A stretch of 50,202 nt of DNA from Phytohabitans sp036906915 (GCF_036906915.1 NZ_JBAKHX010000063.1:1-50202); one strand, 5' to 3'; shown: positions 8,077 to 15,734, numbered from the stretch's first letter. Notes: a model not told the origin generated them from the letters alone. A program made the numbers and translations.

Positions 8077-9048
8077 TCATGGCAGCAGTTTGCCCAGGTC
8101 AGGTGTCTTGTCACCGAATACGCCGTCGCCCCTGCCCAGCTGCGACAGCGTCTCCAGCGACGCCTTGTTGATCTCGGTGGGCCACTTCGGCAGCGTCAGG
8201 GTCTCCACGACCTTCGGGTCGATCTTCGTGTACGTGCCGAGGATCTTGCGCGCCTCGTCGGGATGCGCGTCGGCGTACGCCAGCGACTCGTTGATCGCCT
8301 CGGAGAAGCGCTTGACGAGATCCGGGTCGTCCTGGATGAGCTTGGTTGACGCGAAGTACGTGGCGACGGTGAGGTCCGGCGCCGCGTCCACGTAGTTCCA
8401 CGCGACGACCCGGCCGCCCTGCGCCTTGACGGCCGACAGCGACGGCTCGACGACCCAGGCGGCGTCGACCTGGCCAGCGGCCAGCGCGGCGGGCATCTGG
8501 GCGAACGCGATCTCGGTGAACTGGATCGACTTCGGGTCGCCGCCGGCCTTGCGGACCGACTCGCGCACCGTCGTGTCGCCGATGTTCTGCAGCGTGTTGA
8601 CGGCGACCTTCTTGCCGGCGAGATCCCTGGCGGACCGGATCGGGCTGTCGCCCTTGACGGTCACGCCACCGAAGTCGGCGTCGGCCCGCCCCGTGGAGGC
8701 GACGCCATTCGCCACGATCTTGATCGGCACGTTCTTGGTCTGCGCGATCATCAGCGACGTCACGTTGCTGAAGCCGAACTGGAACTGCCCGCTGACCACG
8801 CCCGGCACGATCGCCGCGCCGCCCTGACCGCTCTCCATCGCCAGGTCGATGCCGCGGCTGGCGAAGAAGCCTTTCTCCTTGCCGAGATAGATCGGCGCGA
8901 CGTCGACGATCGGGATCACGCCCACGGTCACCTTGGTGCTGCCCTCCTGGCCGGGCGTGGACGTCTCCGGCGACTCGGACTCGTCGCCGCAGGCCGTGGC
9001 GAAAAGGAGAGCTCCGACGGCGCAAAGGACAGCGAAGGGCCGTGCCAT
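8077..9048 (-). CDS. Substrate-binding lipoprotein of NMT1/SsuA-type ABC importer
   Basis: 323-aa extracytoplasmic solute-binding protein. It has a short signal peptide ending in a lipobox (FATAC, Cys near residue 20) and an NMT1/THI5-like body with VTVGVIPIVDVAPIYLGKEKGFF and a typical two-lobed layout. First gene of the leftward operon, with GGAGGT in front of the ATG. The cargo is unknown; co-regulation with protocatechuate catabolism suggests an aromatic compound, whereas the family also covers sulfonates, nitrate and thiamine precursors. Confidence 0.9.
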   Translation of the reverse strand: MARPFAVLCAVGALLFATACGDESESPETSTPGQEGSTKVTVGVIPIVDVAPIYLGKEKGFFASRGIDLAMESGQGGAAIVPGVVSGQFQFGFSNVTSLMIAQTKNVPIKIVANGVASTGRADADFGGVTVKGDSPIRSARDLAGKKVAVNTLQNIGDTTVRESVRKAGGDPKSIQFTEIAFAQMPAALAAGQVDAAWVVEPSLSAVKAQGGRVVAWNYVDAAPDLTVATYFASTKLIQDDPDLVKRFSEAINESLAYADAHPDEARKILGTYTKIDPKVVETLTLPKWPTEINKASLETLSQLGRGDGVFGDKTPDLGKLLP

Positions 9049-9076
9049 GGGACCTCCGAAGAGTTGTGCGTATGTC

Positions 9077-9099
9077 GAACATCGGTTCTCATAATGAAC
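9077..9099 (-). promoter_or_regulatory. Candidate IclR/PcaR operator A
   Basis: Read on the minus strand the site is GTTC-N7-GAAC-N4-GTTC. It matches operator B at 9163-9185 in 17 of 23 positions, with identical spacing of the three half sites. It begins inside the -10 of the leftward promoter and ends 28 nt before the binding-protein start. IclR regulators of the PcaU/PcaR/PobR group are known to use a palindrome plus a third repeat, which fits this architecture. The regulator is presumed to be the product of 14560-15360. Confidence 0.6.
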
Positions 9100-9126
9100 G
9101 TAATCCCGTGACGCCGCTCACGTCAA
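9097..9126 (-). promoter_or_regulatory. Leftward promoter of importer-ALDH-pcaF operon
   Basis: Minus strand TTGACG (9126-9121), an 18-nt spacer, then TACGTT (9102-9097), fitting the actinobacterial TANNNT -10. Operator A starts within this -10. Confidence 0.5.
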
Positions 9127-9135
9127 TGGAGACCT

Positions 9136-9164
9136 TTGACAGCACCAACAGGCGGAAGTACGGT
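9136..9164 (+). promoter_or_regulatory. Rightward promoter of pcaIJHGBDC operon
   Basis: TTGACA (9136-9141), a 17-nt spacer, then TACGGT (9159-9164, TANNNT type). Operator B starts within the -10 and would cover the transcription start. Confidence 0.55.
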
Positions 9165-9185
9165 TCGCTTAGCGAACCAATGTTC
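9163..9185 (+). promoter_or_regulatory. Candidate IclR/PcaR operator B
   Basis: GTTCGCTTAGCGAAC (9163-9177) is a perfect palindrome apart from its central base, extended by CAAT and a third half site GTTC. The whole GTTC-N7-GAAC-N4-GTTC arrangement is shared with operator A in the opposite orientation. It lies 23 nt before the pcaI start. Confidence 0.62.
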
Positions 9186-9208
9186 TACACACGCACAAGG
9201 ATGGTCGC

Positions 9209-10024
9209 ATGGGGGAGATAACCTCGCTGCGGGATGCGATCGCCAATCTGGTCTCAGATGGGGCGACCGTGGCGCTGGAGGGCTTCACCCATCTCATCCC
9301 CGTCGCGGCCGGACAGGAGGTCATCCGGCAGGGCCGGCGCGACCTCACCCTGGTGAGGATGACGCCCGACATCGTGTACGACCAGATGATCGGCGCCGGC
9401 TGCGCGCGCAAGCTGGTCTTCTCCTGGGCCGGCAACCCCGGCGTGGGCTCGCTTCACCGGTTCCGCGACGCCGTGCAGAACGGGTGGCCGGTGCCGCTGG
9501 AGATCGAAGAGCACAGCCACGCCGGCATGGCCAACCGGTACGTCGCCGGCGCCGCCGGGCTGCCGTTCGCGGTGCTGCGCGGATACGTCGGCACCGACCT
9601 CGTCGAGCAGACGCCCACGATCAAGCCGATCACCTGCCCGTTCACCGGCGAGATGCTCACCGCCGTGCCCGCCCTCAACCCGGACGTCGGCATCGTGCAC
9701 GCCCAGCGCGCCGACCGGGCAGGCAACGTGCAGATGTGGGGCATCACCGGGGTACACAAAGAGGTCCTGCTGGCGTCGAAGCGCTCGCTCGTCACCGTCG
9801 AAGAGGTCGTCGACCACCTCGACCCCCGTGCGGGGGCGATGATCCTGCCGCACTGGGCGATCACCTACATCGCCGAGGTCCCCGGCGGCGCCCACCCCTC
9901 ATACGCGATGGGCTACAGCGAACGCGACAACGACTACTACCAGGCATGGGACGCGATCAGCCGCGACCGCGACGCGTTCACCGCCTGGCTCGCCGGCACG
10001 GTCATGCGCGAGGTCCGCACGTGA
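9209..10024 (+). CDS. pcaI: 3-oxoadipate CoA-transferase subunit A
   Basis: 271-aa alpha subunit of a class I CoA-transferase that moves CoA from succinyl-CoA to 3-oxoadipate, giving the PcaF substrate. The sequence resembles the CatI/GctA branch (VALEGFTHLIP, LVRMTPDIVYDQMIGAGCARK, NPGVGSLHRFRDAV, CPFTGE) more than the shorter Pseudomonas PcaI. The ATG at 9209 is preceded by AAGGA. First gene of the rightward operon; its stop overlaps the pcaJ start (GTGA). Confidence 0.88.
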   Translation: MGEITSLRDAIANLVSDGATVALEGFTHLIPVAAGQEVIRQGRRDLTLVRMTPDIVYDQMIGAGCARKLVFSWAGNPGVGSLHRFRDAVQNGWPVPLEIEEHSHAGMANRYVAGAAGLPFAVLRGYVGTDLVEQTPTIKPITCPFTGEMLTAVPALNPDVGIVHAQRADRAGNVQMWGITGVHKEVLLASKRSLVTVEEVVDHLDPRAGAMILPHWAITYIAEVPGGAHPSYAMGYSERDNDYYQAWDAISRDRDAFTAWLAGTVMREVRT

Positions 10025-10788
10025 GCTGGAGCGCCGACGAGATGATGACCATCGCGGCCGCGCGAGCGCTGCGCGACGGCGTGCGATGCTTCGTCGGCAT
10101 CGGCCGGCCCAGCACGGCCGCCAACCTCGCGCGCCGCACGCACGCACCCGACCTGGTACTGATCTACGAGTCAGGCACGATCGGCGCCAAGCCGGGCACG
10201 CTGCCCCTTTCCATCGGCGATGGGGTACTGGCCGAGACCGCCGACGCGGTCGTCTCGGTGCCGGAGATCTTCAACTACTGGCTCCAGCCCGGCCGGATCG
10301 ACGTCGGCTTCCTGGGAGCGGCCCAGATCGACCGGTACGGCAACATCAACACGACGGTGATCGGTGACGACTACCGATCCCCCCGTGTGCGGCTCCCCGG
10401 CGCCGGCGGAGCCCCCGAGATCGCCGCGTCGTGCCGCGAGGTGATCGTGATCGCCAAGCAGAGCACGCGCGCGTTCGTCGAGCGGGTCGACTTCGTCACC
10501 TCGGTCGGGTACGGCGCGGGCCCCGGCGACCGGGCCCGCCTCGGCCTCACCGGGCGCGGACCGGTCCTGGTCATCACCGACCTGGGCATCCTGGAGCCCG
10601 ATCCGGAGACCGCCGAGCTGACCCTGACCCAGGTGCACCCAGGCGTCGACCCGGGGCAGGCGAGCGCCGCGACCGGCTGGCCGCTCGCCGTGTCTGGCAC
10701 CCTGGGCACGACGCCCGAGCCAACGGCGGCCGAGTTGGCCGCACTACGTGAGCTGAACCGGCAAGCTGGACCCGAGGAGGGGCGATGA
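10021..10788 (+). CDS. pcaJ: 3-oxoadipate CoA-transferase subunit B
   Basis: 255-aa beta subunit pairing with the preceding gene. It carries the catalytic glutamate in LIYESGTIGAKP (near residue 50), to which CoA is transiently attached in this family, plus GFLGAAQIDRYGNINTTVIG and RLPGAGGAPEIA typical of CatJ/GctB-type subunits. Starts with GTG overlapping the pcaI stop; a longer frame from 9136 is only a shadow of pcaI. Its stop overlaps the pcaH ATG. Confidence 0.88.
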   Translation: MSWSADEMMTIAAARALRDGVRCFVGIGRPSTAANLARRTHAPDLVLIYESGTIGAKPGTLPLSIGDGVLAETADAVVSVPEIFNYWLQPGRIDVGFLGAAQIDRYGNINTTVIGDDYRSPRVRLPGAGGAPEIAASCREVIVIAKQSTRAFVERVDFVTSVGYGAGPGDRARLGLTGRGPVLVITDLGILEPDPETAELTLTQVHPGVDPGQASAATGWPLAVSGTLGTTPEPTAAELAALRELNRQAGPEEGR

Positions 10789-11564
10789 CTAAAGCCAACC
10801 GGAATTCAGGTCATTCGCCGTCGATGGTCGCCACGGGTCCCTTACCGACACAAGGGTTACCAGGGGTGGCCGGCTACCGGCGCGACGACGGCGCGACGCA
10901 CCCGCCGCTGCTCTCGCCCGGATACAAGTCGACCGTCCTGCGCGCACCTAGCCAGGCGCCCATCCTGCTGCCACACACGCTCACCGAGATCACCGGACCG
11001 CTGCTCGGCGAGGGCCGGGTCACCGCCGCCGACGCCGACCTGACCAAGCACCCCGACGGCGAGGCGACGGGGCAGCGCATCATCGTGCACGGCCAGGTGC
11101 GCGACAGCGATGGCCGTCCGGTGCCGAACACGCTCGTCGAGCTGTGGCAGGCCAACGCCGGCGGGCGGTACCTGCACAAGTGGGATCAGCACGACACCCC
11201 GCTCGACCCGTACTTCACGGGCGTGGGCCGGGCACTTACCGATTCCCAGGGGCGATACAGGTTCGTCACCATCAAGCCCGGCGCGTACCCGTGGGGCAAC
11301 CACTACAACGCCTGGCGGCCGGCGCACATCCACTTCTCGCTGTTCGGCCGGGCGTTCACGCAGCGCCTCGTCACGCAGATGTACTTCCCCGACGACCCGC
11401 TCTTCGCCTACGACCCGGTCTACAACTCGGTGCCGGAGGCGGCTCGATCCCGGCTGATCTCCCGCTTCGACCTGGCCAACAGCGTCGAGGCGTGGGCGCT
11501 GGCGTTCGAATTCGACATCGTGCTGCGCGGGCGCGAGCAGACGCCGATGGAGTCGGTCAAATGA
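10785..11564 (+). CDS. pcaH: Protocatechuate 3,4-dioxygenase beta subunit
   Basis: 259-aa iron-binding subunit of the intradiol ring-cleaving dioxygenase that turns protocatechuate plus O2 into 3-carboxy-cis,cis-muconate. The non-heme Fe(III) ligands are visible: Tyr in GGRYLHKWDQHD and the Tyr/His/His group in NHYNAWRPAHIHFSLFG. Also conserved are LVELWQANAGGRY and PLDPYFTGVGR. Coupled on both sides by ATGA overlaps with pcaJ and pcaG. Confidence 0.95.
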   Translation: MTKANRNSGHSPSMVATGPLPTQGLPGVAGYRRDDGATHPPLLSPGYKSTVLRAPSQAPILLPHTLTEITGPLLGEGRVTAADADLTKHPDGEATGQRIIVHGQVRDSDGRPVPNTLVELWQANAGGRYLHKWDQHDTPLDPYFTGVGRALTDSQGRYRFVTIKPGAYPWGNHYNAWRPAHIHFSLFGRAFTQRLVTQMYFPDDPLFAYDPVYNSVPEAARSRLISRFDLANSVEAWALAFEFDIVLRGREQTPMESVK

Positions 11565-12109
11565 GCGAAACGCCGTCGCAGACCGTCGGGCCGTTCCTGT
11601 CGATCGGCCTGCCCTGGCCCGACGGGCCGTTCGTGGTCCTCGACGCCGACCCGAGCGGGTTCTGGGTGCACGGCATCGTGACCGATGGCGCGGGTGACCC
11701 GGTACCCGATGCTCTGGTCGAAACCTGGCAGGCCGACCCGCAGGGGTGCTTCGACCACCCCGACGACCCGCGCGGCGCGGTTTCCGGGTTTCGGGGTTTT
11801 GGCCGGTGCCCCACCGACGACACCGGCCGGTACGCGATCCGCACTCTCAAGCCGGGCCCCGTTCCTGGACCTGGCGGGGTGCCGCAGGCGCCGCACATCG
11901 ACGTGTCGGTGCTGGCCCGCGGCCTGCTGCACCGGGTCGTCACGCGCATCTACTTCGCCGACGAGCCCGACGCGAACGCCGCCGACCCGGTGCTGCTCGC
12001 GGTGCCCGCCGACCGGCGCGCGACCCTGCTGGCCGTGCCCGAAGACAAGGGGTACCGCTTCGACATCCGCCTCCAGGGCGAGCAAGAGACCGTCTTCTTC
12101 GATGTCTGA
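11561..12109 (+). CDS. pcaG: Protocatechuate 3,4-dioxygenase alpha subunit
   Basis: 182-aa structural partner of PcaH. It starts with the family hallmark SQTVGPFLSIGL and retains the intradiol-dioxygenase core (DALVETWQADPQG, GFRGFGRCPTDDTGRY, PHIDVSVLARGLLHRVVTRIYF). As expected for alpha subunits it lacks the Tyr-Tyr-His-His iron set. The ATG at 11561 overlaps the pcaH stop; the end overlaps pcaB by 8 nt. Confidence 0.95.
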   Translation: MSETPSQTVGPFLSIGLPWPDGPFVVLDADPSGFWVHGIVTDGAGDPVPDALVETWQADPQGCFDHPDDPRGAVSGFRGFGRCPTDDTGRYAIRTLKPGPVPGPGGVPQAPHIDVSVLARGLLHRVVTRIYFADEPDANAADPVLLAVPADRRATLLAVPEDKGYRFDIRLQGEQETVFFDV

Positions 12110-13370
12110 GCTCTTCGGCGGGGTGCTCGCGGCCGGTGCGGTCCGCGAGGCGGTCGCCGACCCGGCCTGGCTGGCGGCCATGCTCGACGTCGAGGCCGCG
12201 CTCGCGCGGGCCAGCGACGCCCCCACGGACATCGCGGAGGAGATCTCCGGCGCGTGCCGCGCCGCCCGCTTCGACATCGCCGAGCTCGGCGCCGCGGCGG
12301 CGGGTGCCGGCAATCCGGTGATTCCCTTGGTACGCGCACTGCGCGCCGGCGTATCACCGGCGGCCGCCGCGTATGTCCACAAGGGAGCGACCAGCCAGGA
12401 CATCCTGGACTCGGCGACGATGCTGGTCGCGCACCGGGCACTCGGCCCGCTCCTCGACGACCTGGCGGGCGCCGCCGACGCAGCGGCCCGGCTCGCCGAG
12501 GTGCACCGCGACACCCCGGTGGCCGCCCGCACGCTGCTCCAGCAGGCGCTGCCTACCACGTTCGGCCTGGTGGCGGCCGGTTGGCTCACCGCCCTGGACC
12601 AGGCAGCTGACCGGCTCGCCCAGGTGCGCGCACACCGGTTGGCCGCGCAGCTCGGCGGCGCCGCCGGCACGCTGGCCGCACTCACACCGTCCACTGTGGG
12701 CAGATTGGCTCGCGAACTCGGGCTCGCCGAGCCGCTGTTGCCGTGGCACACCGACCGCACCCGCGTCGCGGACCTGGCCGGCGCGCTGGGCACTGCCGCC
12801 GGCGCGGTCGGCAAAGCGGCCCGCGACATCGTCCTGTACTCCCAGACCGAAGTCGGCGAGGTCAGCGAGGGGCGGCCGGGTGGCTCGTCCGCGATGCCGC
12901 ACAAGCGCAACCCGGTCGCCGCCGTCTCGGCGAGCGCGTGCGCGGCGCAGGCACCCGGACTGGTCGCCACGCTACTGGGAGCGATGGCTCAGGAGCACCA
13001 GCGGGCGGCCGGCGGCTGGCACGCCGAATGGCGTCCACTCCGCACACTGCTCGTGAGCACCGGATCAGCCGCGTACTGGCTCCGCGAAAGCCTCACCAAC
13101 CTGGACATCCACGCGGCGAAGATGCGAGCGAACCTGGATCTGAGCGGCGACGCCCTCATAGCCGAGCGCGTAGCGGCGGCTCTGTCTTCGTCTCTGGGCC
13201 CGGACGCGGCCCACGACAAGGTCCGCTCGGTTCTGGCGTCAGGCCAGCCCCTGGCTGACGCCTTTCCGGAGGTGGACCCGTCCCTGCTGGACCTGACAAC
13301 CTACACAGGCCACGCAGGCTCCCTTGTGGATACTGCCCTGCGCCACCACTCGTCCCGGGAGAGGCCGTGA
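12102..13370 (+). CDS. pcaB: 3-carboxy-cis,cis-muconate cycloisomerase
   Basis: 422-aa member of the aspartase/fumarase superfamily, converting 3-carboxymuconate to 4-carboxymuconolactone. The superfamily signature GGSSAMPHKRNPV is near residue 264, and KGATSQDILDSA (near residue 88) is the other conserved block. A start at ATG 12102 gives the family length; the frame stays open upstream only as a pcaG shadow. Coupled to pcaG (8-nt overlap) and pcaD (GTGA). Confidence 0.94.
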   Translation: MSELFGGVLAAGAVREAVADPAWLAAMLDVEAALARASDAPTDIAEEISGACRAARFDIAELGAAAAGAGNPVIPLVRALRAGVSPAAAAYVHKGATSQDILDSATMLVAHRALGPLLDDLAGAADAAARLAEVHRDTPVAARTLLQQALPTTFGLVAAGWLTALDQAADRLAQVRAHRLAAQLGGAAGTLAALTPSTVGRLARELGLAEPLLPWHTDRTRVADLAGALGTAAGAVGKAARDIVLYSQTEVGEVSEGRPGGSSAMPHKRNPVAAVSASACAAQAPGLVATLLGAMAQEHQRAAGGWHAEWRPLRTLLVSTGSAAYWLRESLTNLDIHAAKMRANLDLSGDALIAERVAAALSSSLGPDAAHDKVRSVLASGQPLADAFPEVDPSLLDLTTYTGHAGSLVDTALRHHSSRERP

Positions 13371-14134
13371 ACGCTGTCGCCGTCCACCACGTCGTTGAGG
13401 GGCCTTCCGAGGCGCCGGTGCTCGTGCTCAGCGGATCGCTGGGAAGCACGCTCCGGATGTGGGACGCACAGGCCGCGCGGCTCAGCTCGCGCTTCCAGGT
13501 CGTGCGGTTCGACATGCGGGGGCACGGGAAGTCGCCGGTGCCGCCGGGGCCGTACACGATCGCCGACCTCGGCCACGACGTGATCGCGCTGCTCGATCGT
13601 CTCGGCGCGGCCAAGGCGCACTTCTGCGGCGTCTCGCTCGGCGGCATGGTCGGCATGTGGCTCGCCGCGTACGCTCCCGACCGGATCGACCGGCTGGTGC
13701 TGTGCTGCACGTCGCCGCGGCTCGGCCCGCCGGAGATGTGGGTAGACCGGGCTCGGACGGTGCGCGAGCAGGGCACCGCCGCGTTGGCCGATGCGGTCGT
13801 GTCGCGGTGGCTGACACCGGAGTACGCGGCCCGCAACCCGGAGGTGGCGACCGGCCTGCGCGACATGATCGCAACCACGCCAGCCGAAGGGTACGCCGGG
13901 TGCTGCGGCGCCATCGAACGCATGGACCTCACGGGCGTACTCCCCACTGTGCGCGCGACCACGCTGGTGATCGCCGGCGCCGACGACCCGGCCACCCCGC
14001 CCGCACACGGCGCCAGCATCGCCGCCGCCATCCCCAGCGCCCGGATGGCGATCGTGCCCCACGCCGCACACCTCGCCAACATCGAGCAGGCCGACACGGT
14101 GACCGCACTGATCCTGGAGCATCTCGATGGCTGA
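13367..14134 (+). CDS. pcaD: 3-oxoadipate enol-lactonase
   Basis: 255-aa alpha/beta hydrolase that opens the enol-lactone to 3-oxoadipate. The nucleophile Ser is in GVSLGGMVG (near residue 88), the oxyanion region is in SGSLGSTLRMW, the Asp in VIAGADDPATP and the His in PHAAHLANIEQ. GTG start overlaps the pcaB stop. In many actinobacteria this enzyme is fused to PcaC as PcaL; here the two are separate genes overlapping by 8 nt. Confidence 0.93.
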   Translation: MNAVAVHHVVEGPSEAPVLVLSGSLGSTLRMWDAQAARLSSRFQVVRFDMRGHGKSPVPPGPYTIADLGHDVIALLDRLGAAKAHFCGVSLGGMVGMWLAAYAPDRIDRLVLCCTSPRLGPPEMWVDRARTVREQGTAALADAVVSRWLTPEYAARNPEVATGLRDMIATTPAEGYAGCCGAIERMDLTGVLPTVRATTLVIAGADDPATPPAHGASIAAAIPSARMAIVPHAAHLANIEQADTVTALILEHLDG

Positions 14135-14513
14135 TCCAATGGCAGACACCGCGTACAACGAGGGCATGGCGGTGCGGCGGGCGATACTCGGCGACGCGCA
14201 CGTCGACCGGGCCATCGCCAACACCACCGAGCTGACCAAACCGTTCCAGGACCTCATCACCCGGTACGCCTGGGGGGCGGTCTGGGGCCGCGACGGCCTC
14301 GACCGGCGCACCCGCAGCTGCATCACCCTCGCCGTGCTGGCAACGCTGCGCTGCGACGAAGAGCTGGCCATGCACGTCCGGGCGGCCCGCCGAAACGGCC
14401 TGACGGCTGACGAAATCGGCGAGGTGCTGCTACACACGGCCATCTACGCTGGTGTGCCGGCAGCGAACAGCGCGCTGGCGATCGCGCAGCGGGTGCTGGC
14501 CGAGGGGGAATGA
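14127..14513 (+). CDS. pcaC: 4-carboxymuconolactone decarboxylase
   Basis: 128-aa small helical carboxymuconolactone decarboxylase (AhpD-like fold), removing CO2 to give 3-oxoadipate enol-lactone. Core motifs are RYAWGAVWGRDGLDRRTRS, CITLAVLATLRCDEELAMH and HTAIYAGVPAAN, full family length. Overlaps pcaD by 8 nt; its stop overlaps the start of a 17-codon mini-ORF leading into the regulator gene. Confidence 0.94.
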   Translation: MADPMADTAYNEGMAVRRAILGDAHVDRAIANTTELTKPFQDLITRYAWGAVWGRDGLDRRTRSCITLAVLATLRCDEELAMHVRAARRNGLTADEIGEVLLHTAIYAGVPAANSALAIAQRVLAEGE

Positions 14514-14563
14514 TGACTGAACCAGCTGGCACTCGCGTCCGCTCACGCGGGTCATTCGCATGA
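14510..14563 (+). CDS. Candidate 17-codon coupling ORF between pcaC and the IclR gene
   Basis: ATG at 14510 overlaps the pcaC stop (ATGA), is preceded by GAGGGGGA inside pcaC, and encodes MMTEPAGTRVRSRGSFA. Its TGA (14561-14563) overlaps the ATG of the IclR gene at 14560, which lacks its own clear ribosome site. It would bridge a 46-nt gap in an otherwise unbroken chain of overlaps. It may be chance; no family is recognisable. Confidence 0.3.
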   Translation: MMTEPAGTRVRSRGSFA

Positions 14564-15360
14564 CCGAGCCGGGGCGCGAGGCCCACTTCGTACAGTCGCT
14601 GGAGCGCGGCCTCGCGGTGATCCGCGCTTTCGACGCCAACCATCCTGAGCTGACGCTCAGCGAGGTGGCGCGCATCTGTGATCTGACCCGGGCCGCCGCG
14701 CGACGCTTCCTGCTCACCCTCACCGATCTGGGATACGTACGCACGGACGGGCGGCTGTTCAGCCTCACGCCGCGCGTACTGGAGCTCGGCTACGCCTACC
14801 TGTCGAGCATCTCGCTGCCCGAGGTCGCCGAACCACACCTGGAACGGCTGGTCGCCCACGTGCGCGAGTCGTCGTCGGTGTGCGTGCTCGACGGCGACGA
14901 CGTGGTGTACGTGGCCCGGGTGCCCACCTCGCGCATCATGACCGTGGCGATCAACGTCGGCACCCGCTTTCCGGCACACGCCACGTCAATGGGGCGCGTA
15001 CTGCTGGCCCACCTCACCGACGAGCAGATGGACTCATACCTCAGCCGGGCGAAACTCAACCGGCTGACCGCGCGCACGATCACCACCGCTGACGGCTTGC
15101 GGGCCGAGCTGCGACGGGTGCGTGCGCAGGGGTACGCGATCGTCGACCAGGAGCTGGAGGAGGGGCTGCGCTCGGTGGCGGCCCCGATCCGCGACCGCAC
15201 CGGAACCGTGGTCGCCGCCGCCAACATCTCCGTACACGCCAGCCGCAACTCGGTCGAGTCGATCCGCCGCGACCTCCTCCCCAGCCTGCTTGCCACGGTC
15301 GCCCAAATCAACGCCGACCTCCACATAGCCACCCCCCGCTCCCACCGCACCGGCGCCTAA
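14560..15360 (+). CDS. pcaR: IclR-family regulator, PcaR/PcaU/PobR group
   Basis: 266-aa transcription factor. An N-terminal winged helix-turn-helix (about 10-70: VQSLERGLAVIRAF, LTLSEVARICDLTRAAARRFLLTL) is followed by an IclR effector domain (LDGDDVVYVARV, RFPAHATSMGRVLLA, QELEEGLRSVAAPI). Sequence and position mark it as the beta-ketoadipate pathway regulator. It is last in the operon and probably acts on the two tripartite sites at 9077-9099 and 9163-9185. PcaR-type proteins are usually activators with beta-ketoadipate or protocatechuate, but the overlap of both operators with -10 boxes would fit repression. Confidence 0.88.
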   Translation: MTEPGREAHFVQSLERGLAVIRAFDANHPELTLSEVARICDLTRAAARRFLLTLTDLGYVRTDGRLFSLTPRVLELGYAYLSSISLPEVAEPHLERLVAHVRESSSVCVLDGDDVVYVARVPTSRIMTVAINVGTRFPAHATSMGRVLLAHLTDEQMDSYLSRAKLNRLTARTITTADGLRAELRRVRAQGYAIVDQELEEGLRSVAAPIRDRTGTVVAAANISVHASRNSVESIRRDLLPSLLATVAQINADLHIATPRSHRTGA

Positions 15361-15442
15361 CCCCGTCCCCCGCGCCCCGTCTCCCCCGCGCGCCCTCGCG
15401 CCCCGCGCGGCGTCCGGTCCCCAGGGCCCGTCTCTCCTCGTC

Positions 15443-15518
15443 GATCAAGGGCTAGCGCACGTGGTTGGATCTCTTTTCCGCGTGCGTTTGTCCTTGATCC
15501 ATGCGGATCTCCTTGATC
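15443..15518 (+). repeat. 76-bp palindromic repeat, copy 1 (left arm of element 1)
   Basis: A 57-bp part (15443-15499) with 19-bp inverted arms (GATCAAGGGC...GTCCTTGATC, a few mismatches) around a 19-nt centre containing GGATCTCTTTTCC, followed by a 19-bp tail ending CTCCTTGATC. Same orientation as the copy at 24828. Confidence 0.85.
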
Positions 15519-15648
15519 CATGCCGTGAGTTAGGCGATCCCGCGCCGCGGCCCGGGGTGGTCAGGCGGCGGGGAGGTCGGGCGCGGCAGAGGCAGCGGCG
15601 CCGGCGAATGGCCGCACGTCAGCGCGACGACGCGGCGGCGGGGTCGCC

Positions 15649-15724
15649 GATCAAGGCCATCTGCGTCGATCAGGGGCAAATGCACGCGGAAAAGAGATCG
15701 AACCACGTGCGTTTGCCCTTGATC
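15649..15724 (-). repeat. 76-bp palindromic repeat, copy 2 (right arm of element 1)
   Basis: Reverse orientation of copy 1: a 19-bp tail (15649-15667, GATCAAGGCCATCTGCGTC) followed by the 57-bp palindromic part (15668-15724) with GATCAGGGGCAAATGCACG and CGTGCGTTTGCCCTTGATC arms. Confidence 0.85.
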
Positions 15725-15734
15725 GACGGGAGAG

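Larger units (their letters stand above)
15443..15724. mobile_element. Element 1: 282-bp element with 76-bp terminal inverted repeats
   Basis: Copy 1 and the inverted copy 2 flank about 130 bp of non-coding G/C-rich sequence. The same terminal repeats bound a different interior at 24828-25398. No transposase gene and no convincing target duplication was found, so mobility is inferred only from the repeat layout. Confidence 0.5.

Noticed and set aside
9136..10788. Single 550-aa CoA-transferase fusion
   Set aside because: The first 295 codons are a shifted-frame shadow of pcaI. The real subunit B starts at GTG 10021 overlapping the pcaI stop.
15443..15724. Insertion sequence with transposase
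   Set aside because: The interior is only 130 bp and no transposase or DDE-like frame exists in either element; kept as a non-autonomous or structural repeat.
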